Assembly (NCBI GenBank): GCA_014799645.1
Contig: JAAVHQ010000009.1
Location: 264,028 to 283,965 of the forward strand
Reading direction: 5' to 3'
Origin: Clostridiales bacterium
GTDB taxonomy: Bacteria; Bacillota; Clostridia; Christensenellales; UBA3700
DNA: 19,938 nt
A program made the translations under genes and the position numbers. Of this stretch, positions 9,609 to 15,769 are shown piece after piece. Positions within the stretch are counted from its first letter, which is position 1. Every line of letters starts with the position of its first letter. The notes below the pieces were generated by a model that was given only the letters and a program-made list of their open reading frames with translations, did not search any database and was not told where the DNA came from.

Positions 9609-10460
9609 TTATTTAATAAGCGATTGAATTACCTTGCCTATATCTTCGTTGATACAAATAGATTGCTTTTGAATTTGCTCGGGACACATTGCCTCGCCGT
9701 AGTTGATGCAAGCGTACGTCGCCTTTGGATTGCTGAGAGTAAATCGCCAAAAAGGATATTTGATAATTACCGGCGTATTTCCGCCTACGCCCAACTCTAA
9801 ATACAAGACGCGTTTGTCCTTGTGGTTTTCAATAAAATCCCCATATCTTTCGCACGCGCTATGCCACCCCTCGTCTTCGACAAACTTGTCGTCGGCGCGC
9901 AAATTCATGCTCATAGGCTTACCGCAAACAGGACATTTGGGTATAAGCGAAGACGGAATTTTCATATCTTTCTGCTCTTCTACCATACGGCGGATAGTAT
10001 CTTCATTGTCGTATGTAGAGTTGTGACAAGGCTCGGAACATTGAAACAAGCCGTAATCACCCTGCGTATAGAAAAGTCGCTTTTTGTCAAAGCCTACCTT
10101 TTGAAAACAGTGGTCGACGTTGGTCGTCAGCACAAAATAATCCTTGTCCTTGACAAGATTATATAAGTCTTCATATACGGGCTTAGGAATATCCTTGTAG
10201 CGGTTAATATAGACGTATCTCGACAAATACGCCCATTTTTCCTCCAACGTGGAATATGGATAGAAACCGCCCGAATACATATCGTGAAAACCGTACTTTT
10301 TCTCGAAGTCGGCGAAATTCTTTGTAAATCTCTCGCCCGAATAGACAAAGCCTGCCGACGTAGACAATCCCGCCCCTGCGCCAATTACCACGGCTTCGGC
10401 ATTGTCGAGAGCGTTTTTGAGTTCAGTTATTTGCTTTGAGTAGTCTTGCGTATATTTCAT
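9609..10460 (-). CDS. sirTM: Class M (SirTM-like) sirtuin, predicted protein ADP-ribosyltransferase
   Basis: The 283-residue protein has a sirtuin NAD-binding start GAGAGLSTSAGF at 27-38. TTNVDH at 112-117 stands in place of the usual TQNIDGLH, and a zinc ribbon is formed by C141/C145 and C176/C179. Where deacetylase sirtuins have the catalytic His-Gly, this protein reads TQGDYG with Gln133. This is the mark of the SirTM class, which ADP-ribosylates proteins rather than deacylating them. Start choice: an ATG at 10466 lies only 1 nt after AAGGAG, whereas the ATG at 10460 is 7 nt after GGAG, so I chose 10460. The gene overlaps the macrodomain gene by 38 nt, so its Shine-Dalgarno lies inside that gene and coupled translation is likely. 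In known SirTM loci a GcvH-like target and a lipoate ligase are adjacent; neither is in this window. Confidence 0.9.
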   Translation of the reverse strand: MKYTQDYSKQITELKNALDNAEAVVIGAGAGLSTSAGFVYSGERFTKNFADFEKKYGFHDMYSGGFYPYSTLEEKWAYLSRYVYINRYKDIPKPVYEDLYNLVKDKDYFVLTTNVDHCFQKVGFDKKRLFYTQGDYGLFQCSEPCHNSTYDNEDTIRRMVEEQKDMKIPSSLIPKCPVCGKPMSMNLRADDKFVEDEGWHSACERYGDFIENHKDKRVLYLELGVGGNTPVIIKYPFWRFTLSNPKATYACINYGEAMCPEQIQKQSICINEDIGKVIQSLIK

Positions 10461-11190
10461 AATCATACTCCTTGAATACGTTGAAAATCACTTTGACTTT
10501 GCTATGCGTGCGCTCTTTGTATTCTTCAACCGTCCTGATTGCAATTTGACTTGCCCTTTCGTTGGGAAAATGAAATTCGCCCGTTGATATGCAACAAAAC
10601 GCTATGCTAGCGATACCTTTCTCGTCGGCTAATGCCAAGCACGATTGATAGCAACTTTCGAGGTCTTGTTCGTATTTTTGGGTAAGTTCTCCATAGACTA
10701 TCGGGCCTACGGTATGCAAAACATATTTGCAAGGCAAGTTGTAAGCGCATGTAATCTTTGCCTTGCCGACAGGCTCTTCATAGCCTTGCTTCGTCATTAA
10801 GTCATAACACTCACAACGCAACTGCACTCCTGCAAAAGTATGAATCGCGTTGTCGATACAGCCGTGATTCGGGCAAAAGCAACCGAGCATTTGCGAATTT
10901 GCGGCGTTGACTATCGCGTCGCATTTCAGCGTCGTAATATCTCCTTTCCAAAGGTAAATATCAGGTTTTATCGGCGAAAGCGAAGATAGGTCGGTCACGC
11001 CTTTACTGCGTATCTCTTCTTGCAAATACTCGTCTTGCATTTGCAAAAACTCTTCGCTCGCAGGCTTTGGCATGCGTGTATTTACCAATGCGCGGAACAA
11101 TCTGCGCTTTTCTATCCCGTCAAGATCGGGCGCGCTTTCACCTCGCTCTTTGAGAAGTATTTCAATTAAACGGTCTAACTTATCTTCCAT
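10423..11190 (-). CDS. Zinc-type macrodomain protein, predicted ADP-ribosyl hydrolase partner of the sirtuin
   Basis: The 255-residue protein has an N-terminal helical extension (about 1-75) and a macrodomain (about 76-250). Visible motifs are GDIT at 83-86, DAIVNAAN at 91-98, the Cys/His cluster GCFCPNHGCIDNAIH at 103-117, and the phosphate loop ISTGEFHFPNERA at 201-213. C104, H109 and C111 fit the zinc site of macrodomains found beside SirTM sirtuins, which remove the ADP-ribose the sirtuin adds. That pairing is known for the family; activity here is inferred. The ATG at 11190 has no clear Shine-Dalgarno, but a promoter -10 box ends 6 nt before it. The stop codon lies inside the sirtuin gene, so the two form an operon. 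No GcvH-L or lipoate ligase gene is next to it; rnpB lies upstream. Confidence 0.92.
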   Translation of the reverse strand: MEDKLDRLIEILLKERGESAPDLDGIEKRRLFRALVNTRMPKPASEEFLQMQDEYLQEEIRSKGVTDLSSLSPIKPDIYLWKGDITTLKCDAIVNAANSQMLGCFCPNHGCIDNAIHTFAGVQLRCECYDLMTKQGYEEPVGKAKITCAYNLPCKYVLHTVGPIVYGELTQKYEQDLESCYQSCLALADEKGIASIAFCCISTGEFHFPNERASQIAIRTVEEYKERTHSKVKVIFNVFKEYDYEIYARLLKANN

Positions 11191-11196
11191 AATTCT

Positions 11197-11225
11197 ACTC
11201 TACAACTCGCCTTTGGGTTTGTCAA
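11197..11225 (-). promoter_or_regulatory. Promoter of the macrodomain-sirtuin operon, leaderless arrangement
   Basis: A consensus TTGACA (11225-11220), a 17-nt spacer and TAGAGT (11202-11197) end 6 nt before the ATG at 11190. TAGAAT lies 4 nt nearer the ATG but would give a 22-nt spacer. The promoter follows the rnpB terminator. Confidence 0.65.
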
Positions 11226-11253
11226 TATTATTTTGGCTAATCAAATATAAAAA

Positions 11254-11282
11254 ATATGAGACCTATTGTTTAAGTCCCATAT
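11254..11282 (-). terminator. Intrinsic terminator of rnpB
   Basis: On the minus strand ATATGGGAC pairs with GTCTCATAT (9 bp, one G-U pair) around an 11-nt loop, followed at once by TTTTTTATATTT. It begins 6 nt after the predicted 3' end of the RNase P RNA and separates it from the macrodomain operon. Confidence 0.8.
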
Positions 11283-11288
11283 TTATCA

Positions 11289-11613
11289 CAAGACAGTCTG
11301 TAAGCCGAGTTCTGTATTGGACTATCATCTGTCTAGGCGTAGCGTTACCGATACGCTCAAGCGATTTTCTCGACAAGCAGGCTACTTATAGTCGATTTTC
11401 TCTTGCACCGAGTGGGGTTTACATGGCTCTTCGAGTTACCTCAAAGACGGTGGGCTCTTACTCCGCCTTTCCATCCTTACCGACAAAAGTCGGCGGTCTA
11501 TTTCTGTTGCACTTTCCTTCAAGTCGCCTTGACCGGTAGTTAGCCGGCACTCTGCCTTATGGTGCTCGGACTTTCCTCATCCCTTGCGGTCTGCGATAGT
11601 CTGGCTGTCTTGC
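11289..11613 (-). ncRNA. rnpB: RNase P RNA (bacterial class A)
   Basis: This is the catalytic RNA that trims the 5' ends of precursor tRNAs. On the minus strand the conserved GAGGAAAGTCCGAGCACC (5' part of P4) is followed by the GCAACAGAAA region, then GGTAAGGATGGAAAGGCGGA and AGAGCCCACCG. The 3' part of P4 reads ACAGAACTCGGCTTACAG. CAAGACAG at the 5' end pairs exactly with CTGTCTTG at the 3' end to form P1, which sets both ends. At about 325 nt it is compact for the class (the E. coli RNA has 377). It has its own consensus promoter and terminator. The promoter -35 box lies only 9 nt after the sigK stop codon. Confidence 0.97.
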
Positions 11614-11619
11614 CGATAA

Positions 11620-11648
11620 ATTATATCAAATTAAATATCATTTGTCAA
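11620..11648 (-). promoter_or_regulatory. Consensus sigma-A promoter of rnpB
   Basis: TTGACA (11648-11643), a 17-nt spacer and TATAAT (11625-11620) match the full consensus. The P1 helix places the RNA 5' end at about 11613, leaving 6 nt after the -10 box. This provides a ruler for the other promoters in the window. Confidence 0.93.
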
Positions 11649-11657
11649 ACGCGAATT

Positions 11658-12359
11658 TTACAGCGTAATATTTTCCTTTACCATATACTGTCTCAGTTTT
11701 GACAGGACTTTGGTCTCTATCCTCGACACGTACGAGCGGGATATATGGAAAATCTTTGCCACTTCTTTTTGCGTGAGAGGCTCGTTGCCGTCCAGTCCAT
11801 AGCGCAAAGAAATTATCTTATATTCTCTATCGGATAGTTGCGCTCTGATGATTTCCATCAACTTTTGTGATGTGAATTTGCTTTCCACTATCCCGATTAC
11901 GCTCTCCTCGTCTTGACTTATCAAATCAATCAAAGACACTTCGTTGCCCTCTTTGTCGTAACTGACGGGCTCGTAAAGCGATTTGTTGTTGAGATTCTTT
12001 TTGTTGGCGCGCCAAGTCATAAGAATTTCGTTTTCTATACATCTGGCGGCGTAAGTGGCGAACTGCGTTCCCTTCTCGGGCGAATACGTATTGAGCGCCT
12101 TGACCAAACCAATCGAACCGACGCTTATCAATTCGTCGTTGTCGTGATAGTTGGAAAATTTCTTTACGACGTGCACGACAAGTCGCATATTGTGTTTTGC
12201 AAGTTCCTCTTTCGCCTCTTTGCTTCCAGCATACATTTGCTCCAAAAGTTGTCTTTCCTTTTCAGCGTCGAGCGGTTTTGGAAAAGCGTTTTTGTTGTTG
12301 ATATATCCGCTGAACAAGAATACGTGAGAAAATAAGCCTATAAGTCCTGATAAAATCAT
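11658..12359 (-). CDS. sigK: RNA polymerase sigma-K factor (late mother-cell sporulation sigma), uninterrupted
   Basis: The 233-residue protein directs late mother-cell transcription during sporulation. It has the sigma region 2 motif ELISVGSIGLVKALNTYSP, the YAARCIENEILM block shared by SigE and SigK, and a region 4 helix-turn-helix TQKEVAKIFHISRSYVSRIE. The YEPVSYDKEGNEVSLIDL stretch is closer to SigK than to SigE. The first 17-18 residues are hydrophobic and followed by GYINNKNAFPKPL, matching the pro-sequence that SpoIVFB removes from Bacillus pro-SigK. Some clostridia lack this pro-sequence. The frame is complete, so no skin element splits it. GGGGG lies 6 nt before the ATG. The leader holds a SigE-like promoter and a Spo0A box. 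No terminator fits before rnpB. Confidence 0.93.
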   Translation of the reverse strand: MILSGLIGLFSHVFLFSGYINNKNAFPKPLDAEKERQLLEQMYAGSKEAKEELAKHNMRLVVHVVKKFSNYHDNDELISVGSIGLVKALNTYSPEKGTQFATYAARCIENEILMTWRANKKNLNNKSLYEPVSYDKEGNEVSLIDLISQDEESVIGIVESKFTSQKLMEIIRAQLSDREYKIISLRYGLDGNEPLTQKEVAKIFHISRSYVSRIETKVLSKLRQYMVKENITL

Positions 12360-12385
12360 ATCTATCCCCCAAAATTTACTATTAA

Positions 12386-12414
12386 ATTCTATGTGGATAA
12401 ATGTCGAATAATGA
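12386..12414 (-). promoter_or_regulatory. SigE-like promoter of sigK, with a Spo0A box inside it
   Basis: CATAGAAT (12393-12386) matches seven of eight bases of the SigE -10 consensus CATACAAT. TCATTAT (12414-12408) lies 14 nt upstream as a fair -35. A perfect Spo0A box, TGTCGAA on the plus strand at 12402-12408, lies between them. SigE control of sigK is known in Bacillus; the Spo0A box is an addition whose role is unclear. Confidence 0.55.
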
Positions 12415-12436
12415 CCTCAAAAGTAAATTTGTGAAA

Positions 12437-12476
12437 GAAAAAAATAAAAGCCACTCGACTTACCTGACGAATGACT
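12437..12476 (-). terminator. Intrinsic terminator of nrdR
   Basis: AGTCATTCG pairs with CGAGTGGCT (9 bp with two G-U pairs, 12476-12449) around a 10-nt loop, followed by TTTATTTTTTTC. It separates nrdR from the sigK promoter. Confidence 0.75.
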
Positions 12477-12505
12477 CTTTATTTTATCAATATATTATAT
12501 AAGGA

Positions 12506-12973
12506 TTATTTTTCGGAATTCTTGTCTTTGAGTATCGTATTGATTTCGCTCAACCAACTTTCAATGTCCTTGAATTCTCTATATACCGCAGCAAATCTTA
12601 CGTACGCTACTTCGTCGATTTTCTTCAATCCTTCCATAACGTATTCGCCGATTTGCGAGGACGTAATCTCGTCGTTGAGGTTGTTTTGAATCTTACGCTC
12701 GATATCCTCTACAAGTCTATCGATTTGCATCATAGGTACGGGACGCTTTTCGCAAGCTCTCAAGATACCTGCTTTAAGCTTTGCCGAAGAAAATTGCTGT
12801 CTTGCTCCGCTCTTTTTGACAACCATAACGGGCGTAGTCTCTATAGTCTCATACGTGGTAAATCTCTTACCGCACTTCATACATTCTCTACGTCTTCTGA
12901 TAGAAGTTCCGTCTTCGTTTTGTCGGCTATCGACGACTTTGCTGTCAACGCATCCGCAAAAATTGCATTTCAT
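12506..12973 (-). CDS. nrdR: Transcriptional repressor NrdR of ribonucleotide reductase genes
   Basis: The 155-residue protein has the usual NrdR length. An N-terminal zinc ribbon is formed by C3, C6, C31 and C34 (MKCNFCG and ECMKCGKRF), with the basic RRRR patch between them. An ATP-cone domain, the nucleotide sensor, covers about 46-135 and begins at PVMVVKKSGARQQFS. NrdR represses nrd operons when dATP is high. The ATG at 12973 is chosen because NrdR proteins begin MKCPxC and GGAGG lies 6 nt upstream; a GTG at 13000 in the same frame would add nine unlikely residues. The gene has its own promoter and terminator. NrdR is often found near sigG and ylmC in clostridia, as here. Confidence 0.96.
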   Translation of the reverse strand: MKCNFCGCVDSKVVDSRQNEDGTSIRRRRECMKCGKRFTTYETIETTPVMVVKKSGARQQFSSAKLKAGILRACEKRPVPMMQIDRLVEDIERKIQNNLNDEITSSQIGEYVMEGLKKIDEVAYVRFAAVYREFKDIESWLSEINTILKDKNSEK

Positions 12974-13006
12974 AATCAACCTCCAAAAGTCAATCCTCAC
13001 GTATTA

Positions 13007-13035
13007 ATTATAAAACATTTATGCGAATTTGTCTA
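13007..13035 (-). promoter_or_regulatory. Sigma-A promoter of nrdR
   Basis: TAGACA (13035-13030), a 17-nt spacer and TATAAT (13012-13007) predict a start near 13000. That gives a leader of about 27 nt that carries the GGAGG before the ATG. Confidence 0.8.
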
Positions 13036-13059
13036 ACAATTTGACTAATTTATGCAAAA

Positions 13060-13320
13060 TCAGCAGTCGGTGGGAGCGACTTCGCCGTTGAGTTCTACCA
13101 AAATAGTGTCCTCGCCTATCTTACAAATGCACCGCCACGGAATAAAAATGCTCTCGCCTGCGGACAAGCTCTTGATAAATTTCTTATCGCCCGGGACGAT
13201 TATTCCCAAGATGTGTCCGTGCGAATTAAAAGTCATGTCTATTACGTGTCCCAATCTCTTGCCGTCGCATACGTTGACGACTGTCTTTTCTCTAAGTATA
13301 CAAAACGATAAATCTGCCAT
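13060..13320 (-). CDS. ylmC: YlmC/YmxH-family PRC-barrel protein
   Basis: This 86-residue protein has the single PRC-barrel fold of the YlmC/YmxH family, seen in the pattern VCDGKRLGHVIDMTFNSHGHILGIIVPG followed by the conserved IPWRCICKIGEDTILVEL. The family is common in spore formers and usually lies just downstream of sigG, as here; its biochemical role is not established. GAGGTG lies 7 nt before the ATG. The 59-nt gap after sigG contains a SigE-like promoter, so mother-cell expression is possible. No signal peptide or membrane segment is seen. Confidence 0.88.
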   Translation of the reverse strand: MADLSFCILREKTVVNVCDGKRLGHVIDMTFNSHGHILGIIVPGDKKFIKSLSAGESIFIPWRCICKIGEDTILVELNGEVAPTDC

Positions 13321-13338
13321 ATATTTTCACCTCGATTT

Positions 13339-13366
13339 ATTCTATTCAGCGAAGGAAAAAATATGA
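13339..13366 (-). promoter_or_regulatory. SigE-like promoter of ylmC
   Basis: TCATATT (13366-13360) fits the SigE -35 consensus KMATATT exactly. AATAGAAT (13346-13339) matches six of eight bases of CATACAAT after a 13-nt spacer, slightly short. It resembles the promoter before sigK. Confidence 0.5.
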
Positions 13367-13379
13367 CAGATTTTGTTAA

Positions 13380-14144
13380 TTAAAGACATTCTTTGATTTT
13401 TGAAAGCGCGGTTTTTTCAAGTCTGCTCACTTGCGCCTGAGAAATTCCTATCTTTTGAGAGATTTCCATTTGCGTTTTACCGACGTAATAACGTAGGTTC
13501 AATACTTCCTTTTCTCTCTCGGGCAACTGCGCAATCGCTTCCCTTAGCGCAAGATTGGTCGACCAATTCTCTTCGGTCTGCTTGCTGTCGCCTATCTGCT
13601 CCATCAATAGCAATCCGTCTTCGCCGTCGCTATATACTCGCTCTTGCAAGGACACCGTTTCGCTTACCGCGTCGAGCGCGCATACTACGTCTTTGAGCGG
13701 AACGTCAATCTCCTCGGCTATTTCAAGCATTGTCGGCGAGGTTGAATGTCTGAGTTCGTATTCTTCTTTTGCTTTCAACGCCTTGTACGCCGTATCACGC
13801 ATACTTCTGCTGACTTTAATGCCCGTGCCGTCCTTGATAAATCTTCTCATTTCACCCGATATCATCGGCACTGCGTAGGTTGAAAACCTTACGTTGAATT
13901 TTGGATCAAAGCCGTCGATCGCCTTCATCAACCCCACTACACCCACTTGAAAAAGGTCGTCGCCGTTGGCTCTTCCCGAAAATCTTTGCACGAGCGATAG
14001 CACTAATCTCAAATTCGCTATCACCAACTTGTCTTGAGAGTCTTTATCCCCCTCTTTTGTTTTTTTCAGTAATTCCTCACATTCTGATTGACTAATCTTC
14101 GGTAAACTTCTTGTGTCAATACCGTTTATGACAACTTTGCGCAT
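13380..14144 (-). CDS. sigG: RNA polymerase sigma-G factor (late forespore sporulation sigma)
   Basis: The 254-residue protein directs late forespore transcription. It begins MRKVVINGIDTRSLPKIS, the typical SigG start with the TxxLPK motif. Region 2 (NLRLVLSLVQRFSGRANGDD, then FQVGVVGLMKAIDGFDP) is followed by YAVPMISGEMRRFIKDG and IKVSRSMRD, the pattern shared by SigF, SigG and SigB. Region 4 has LPEREKEVLNLRYYVGKTQ and the helix-turn-helix GISQAQVSRLEKTAL. The gene position right after spoIIGA-sigE identifies it as SigG rather than SigF. The ATG at 14144 has a perfect AAGGAGG 6 nt upstream; the longer frame from 14174 lacks one. A SigF/SigG-like promoter and a perfect palindrome lie in the leader. 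Confidence 0.96.
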   Translation of the reverse strand: MRKVVINGIDTRSLPKISQSECEELLKKTKEGDKDSQDKLVIANLRLVLSLVQRFSGRANGDDLFQVGVVGLMKAIDGFDPKFNVRFSTYAVPMISGEMRRFIKDGTGIKVSRSMRDTAYKALKAKEEYELRHSTSPTMLEIAEEIDVPLKDVVCALDAVSETVSLQERVYSDGEDGLLLMEQIGDSKQTEENWSTNLALREAIAQLPEREKEVLNLRYYVGKTQMEISQKIGISQAQVSRLEKTALSKIKECL

Positions 14145-14173
14145 AAACACCTCCTTAGTATATGTAGAGGGCA

Positions 14174-14186
14174 TAGTGTCACACTA
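14174..14186. promoter_or_regulatory. Perfect 13-bp palindrome at the predicted sigG start site
   Basis: TAGTGT-C-ACACTA has two perfect 6-bp arms around one base and starts 1 nt after the predicted -10 element, covering the likely transcription start. The position suits a repressor site. I do not recognise it as a SpoIIID, SpoVT or Spo0A site. Confidence 0.4.
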
Positions 14187-14187
14187 G

Positions 14188-14216
14188 TATTATTTGCAAT
14201 AAGTCAGTCTTTATTC
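14188..14216 (-). promoter_or_regulatory. SigF/SigG-like promoter of sigG
   Basis: GAATA (14216-14212) and AATAATA (14194-14188), 17 nt apart, fit the forespore consensus GHATR - N17/18 - CATnnTA with one mismatch in the -10. SigF-driven and self-activated sigG transcription is known in Bacillus. Confidence 0.5.
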
Positions 14217-14236
14217 AAAGAAATTTTTGGCAGTAA

Positions 14237-14938
14237 TTACACCATCTTGGACATTTCTTTTTTAAGTTTTTTCATCACCTTCTTTTCAAGCCTTGAAATG
14301 TATGACTGCGATATTCCGAACATATCGGCAATCTCCTTTTGGGTCTTTTTCGGCGAGCCCAAAATGCCGAATCTCAACTTGACAATCTGCCTTTCGCGGG
14401 CAGGAAGTTTGTTGAAAGAGGCTATTAGTATTTCCCTTTCGACGTCGTTTTCAACGTCCCTGTATATGACGTCGCTCTCAGTACCTAACACGTCGGACAA
14501 GAGCAATACGTTGCCTTCCCAATCTACGTTGAGAGGTTCGTCCAACGAAAGTTCGTTCCTAGTCTTGACGACCTTTCTCAGATGCATTAGAATTTCGTTT
14601 TCTATACAACGGCTTGCGTACGTCGCAAGTTTAATTTGCTTTGCCTCATCAAAGGAATTGACAGCCTTTATTAAGCCTATCGTACCCACGGAAATTAAAT
14701 CTTCTATGTCGACGTTTGTATTCTCGAATTTCTTTGCTATATAGACGACAAGCCTTAAATTGTGCTCTATCAGCTTACTTTTAGCGGTCGAATCGCCTTG
14801 CATATACTTGCCCACAAGAAGTTTTTCCTCTTCCTGATCAAGCGGTTCGGGCAATGCCTCGCCACCGCCTATATAATCGACGTTTTCCCCTTGAATTTCA
14901 AATATTTTTGCGAACAACGCTTTAATTCTCTTCAACAT
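14237..14938 (-). CDS. sigE: RNA polymerase sigma-E factor (early mother-cell sporulation sigma)
   Basis: The 233-residue protein is the precursor of the first mother-cell sigma factor. Residues 1-21 are a basic, hydrophobic pro-sequence (MLKRIKALFAKIFEIQG), and DYIGGGEALPEPL at 21-33 corresponds to the region where SpoIIGA cleaves. Region 2 (DLISVGTIGLIKAVNSFDE near 80-98), YASRCIENEILMHLRK near 107-122, the SLDEPLNVDWEGN block and the region 4 helix-turn-helix KEIADMFGISQSYISRLEKK near 201-220 are all present. The ATG at 14938 has GGGGAG close upstream; a longer frame to 14998 would run into spoIIGA and is not needed. It follows spoIIGA by 14 nt in one operon, so the precursor and its protease are made together. 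Confidence 0.97.
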   Translation of the reverse strand: MLKRIKALFAKIFEIQGENVDYIGGGEALPEPLDQEEEKLLVGKYMQGDSTAKSKLIEHNLRLVVYIAKKFENTNVDIEDLISVGTIGLIKAVNSFDEAKQIKLATYASRCIENEILMHLRKVVKTRNELSLDEPLNVDWEGNVLLLSDVLGTESDVIYRDVENDVEREILIASFNKLPARERQIVKLRFGILGSPKKTQKEIADMFGISQSYISRLEKKVMKKLKKEMSKMV

Positions 14939-14952
14939 AAATACTCCCCTAA

Positions 14953-15726
14953 TTAAATATCGCAATGCAAGACGACTTTGTATTCTCCTTTTATGCAATC
15001 GGAAATCGCTGCCATTACCCCGTATACTTTGTCTTTTTTATCTTGCGTGCGCAAATAGTCGAGCGTAACGACCTGCAATTTCTTCTTGCCCGTGACAGTA
15101 TCGATTTGAGTATTGTCTTTCACTGAGTTGAGTTCTTTCTGTTCAAATAGTTGAAGAGCCACGCTCTTGTCGATAATTATCGTAGGCGAATTCTTGTAAT
15201 ACAGCCTATTACCGCTGTCGTAATAAGCCTTGCAAGACACCTCTTTGCCGTTGGCAGATATGATAACAAAATCTTCATATCTACTCTTCCGCCTAGCGAG
15301 AATCACGTGCTTGTAGATAAGTTTTTGCGCAAATAGGACGATTAAACCCGCTAATCCTACGAAAAACGGTATGAGTGTAGAGTTGACCTTGGCAAGGTCA
15401 ATAGACAAAATCGACGCTAGTCCTTGAGTGATTCCACCCATTGCAAAAGTGAGCGAAAAGAAGATTGCGCAAGCGGATAAATATCGCTTGAAAGTGCATC
15501 TTCCCATTATGATAGCAACCATAATAATCGCCAAAATTATCTTGAAAACAAACAAATTCAATATATCGGCAAGCGGTAAAAAAATTGCGTAAATCGTACC
15601 GATAGCGGATGATATAAATATCAACGCCTTGCTGATTTTGTGTCTTAAAAATCTCAACGTCAACGTCAAAATCAACGCGTTTATCAATAAGTTGTTGATA
15701 ATGACGACTTCGATATACACTTGCAT
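14953..15726 (-). CDS. spoIIGA: SpoIIGA, membrane aspartic protease that processes pro-sigma-E
   Basis: The 257-residue protein has five or so membrane helices in its first 140 residues, followed by a soluble domain with the aspartic protease motif YYDSGNRLYY (D170). SpoIIGA works as a dimer in the sporulation septum and cleaves pro-SigE after a forespore signal. It is shorter than the Bacillus protein (309), mainly in the C-terminal domain. The MQVYIEVVIINNLLIN start is typical for the family and supports the ATG at 15726. There is no Shine-Dalgarno; the -10 box ends 6 nt before the ATG, so the spoIIGA-sigE mRNA is predicted to be leaderless. A Spo0A box lies at -44 to -50. The ftsZ terminator just upstream makes this an independent operon. 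Confidence 0.95.
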   Translation of the reverse strand: MQVYIEVVIINNLLINALILTLTLRFLRHKISKALIFISSAIGTIYAIFLPLADILNLFVFKIILAIIMVAIIMGRCTFKRYLSACAIFFSLTFAMGGITQGLASILSIDLAKVNSTLIPFFVGLAGLIVLFAQKLIYKHVILARRKSRYEDFVIISANGKEVSCKAYYDSGNRLYYKNSPTIIIDKSVALQLFEQKELNSVKDNTQIDTVTGKKKLQVVTLDYLRTQDKKDKVYGVMAAISDCIKGEYKVVLHCDI

Positions 15727-15727
15727 A

Positions 15728-15761
15728 GCAAGATTATATCTTGCCTAAAACGAAAAAAACT
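15728..15761 (-). promoter_or_regulatory. Promoter of spoIIGA-sigE: weak -35, consensus -10 inside an inverted repeat
   Basis: TATAAT (15738-15733) is a consensus -10 ending 6 nt before the ATG. At the normal distance the -35 is AGTTTT (15761-15756), far from consensus, as expected for a promoter that needs Spo0A. The -10 lies inside a perfect inverted repeat, GCAAGAT-TAT-ATCTTGC (15728-15744, plus strand). Confidence 0.65.
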
Positions 15762-15769
15762 TCTTTCCG

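Noticed and set aside
9876..9882. TTCGACA, a reverse Spo0A box
   Set aside because: It lies inside the sirtuin coding region, far from any promoter. A 7-mer like this is expected about twice by chance in the window.
11072..11539. 155-codon plus-strand open frame over the macrodomain gene start and rnpB
   Set aside because: It crosses the rnpB terminator and the conserved core of RNase P RNA on the opposite strand. No protein motif is visible.
12998..13000. GTG as a leaderless start of nrdR
   Set aside because: It lies 6 nt after the nrdR -10 box, as in the leaderless genes, but NrdR proteins begin MKC and a GGAGG serves the ATG at 12973. It shows that the 6-nt spacing can arise by chance at a start-like codon.
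14939..14998. 60-nt upstream extension of the sigE frame
   Set aside because: It overlaps the end of spoIIGA, adds residues unlike any SigE pro-sequence, and the ATG at 14938 has a good Shine-Dalgarno and the expected N-terminus.
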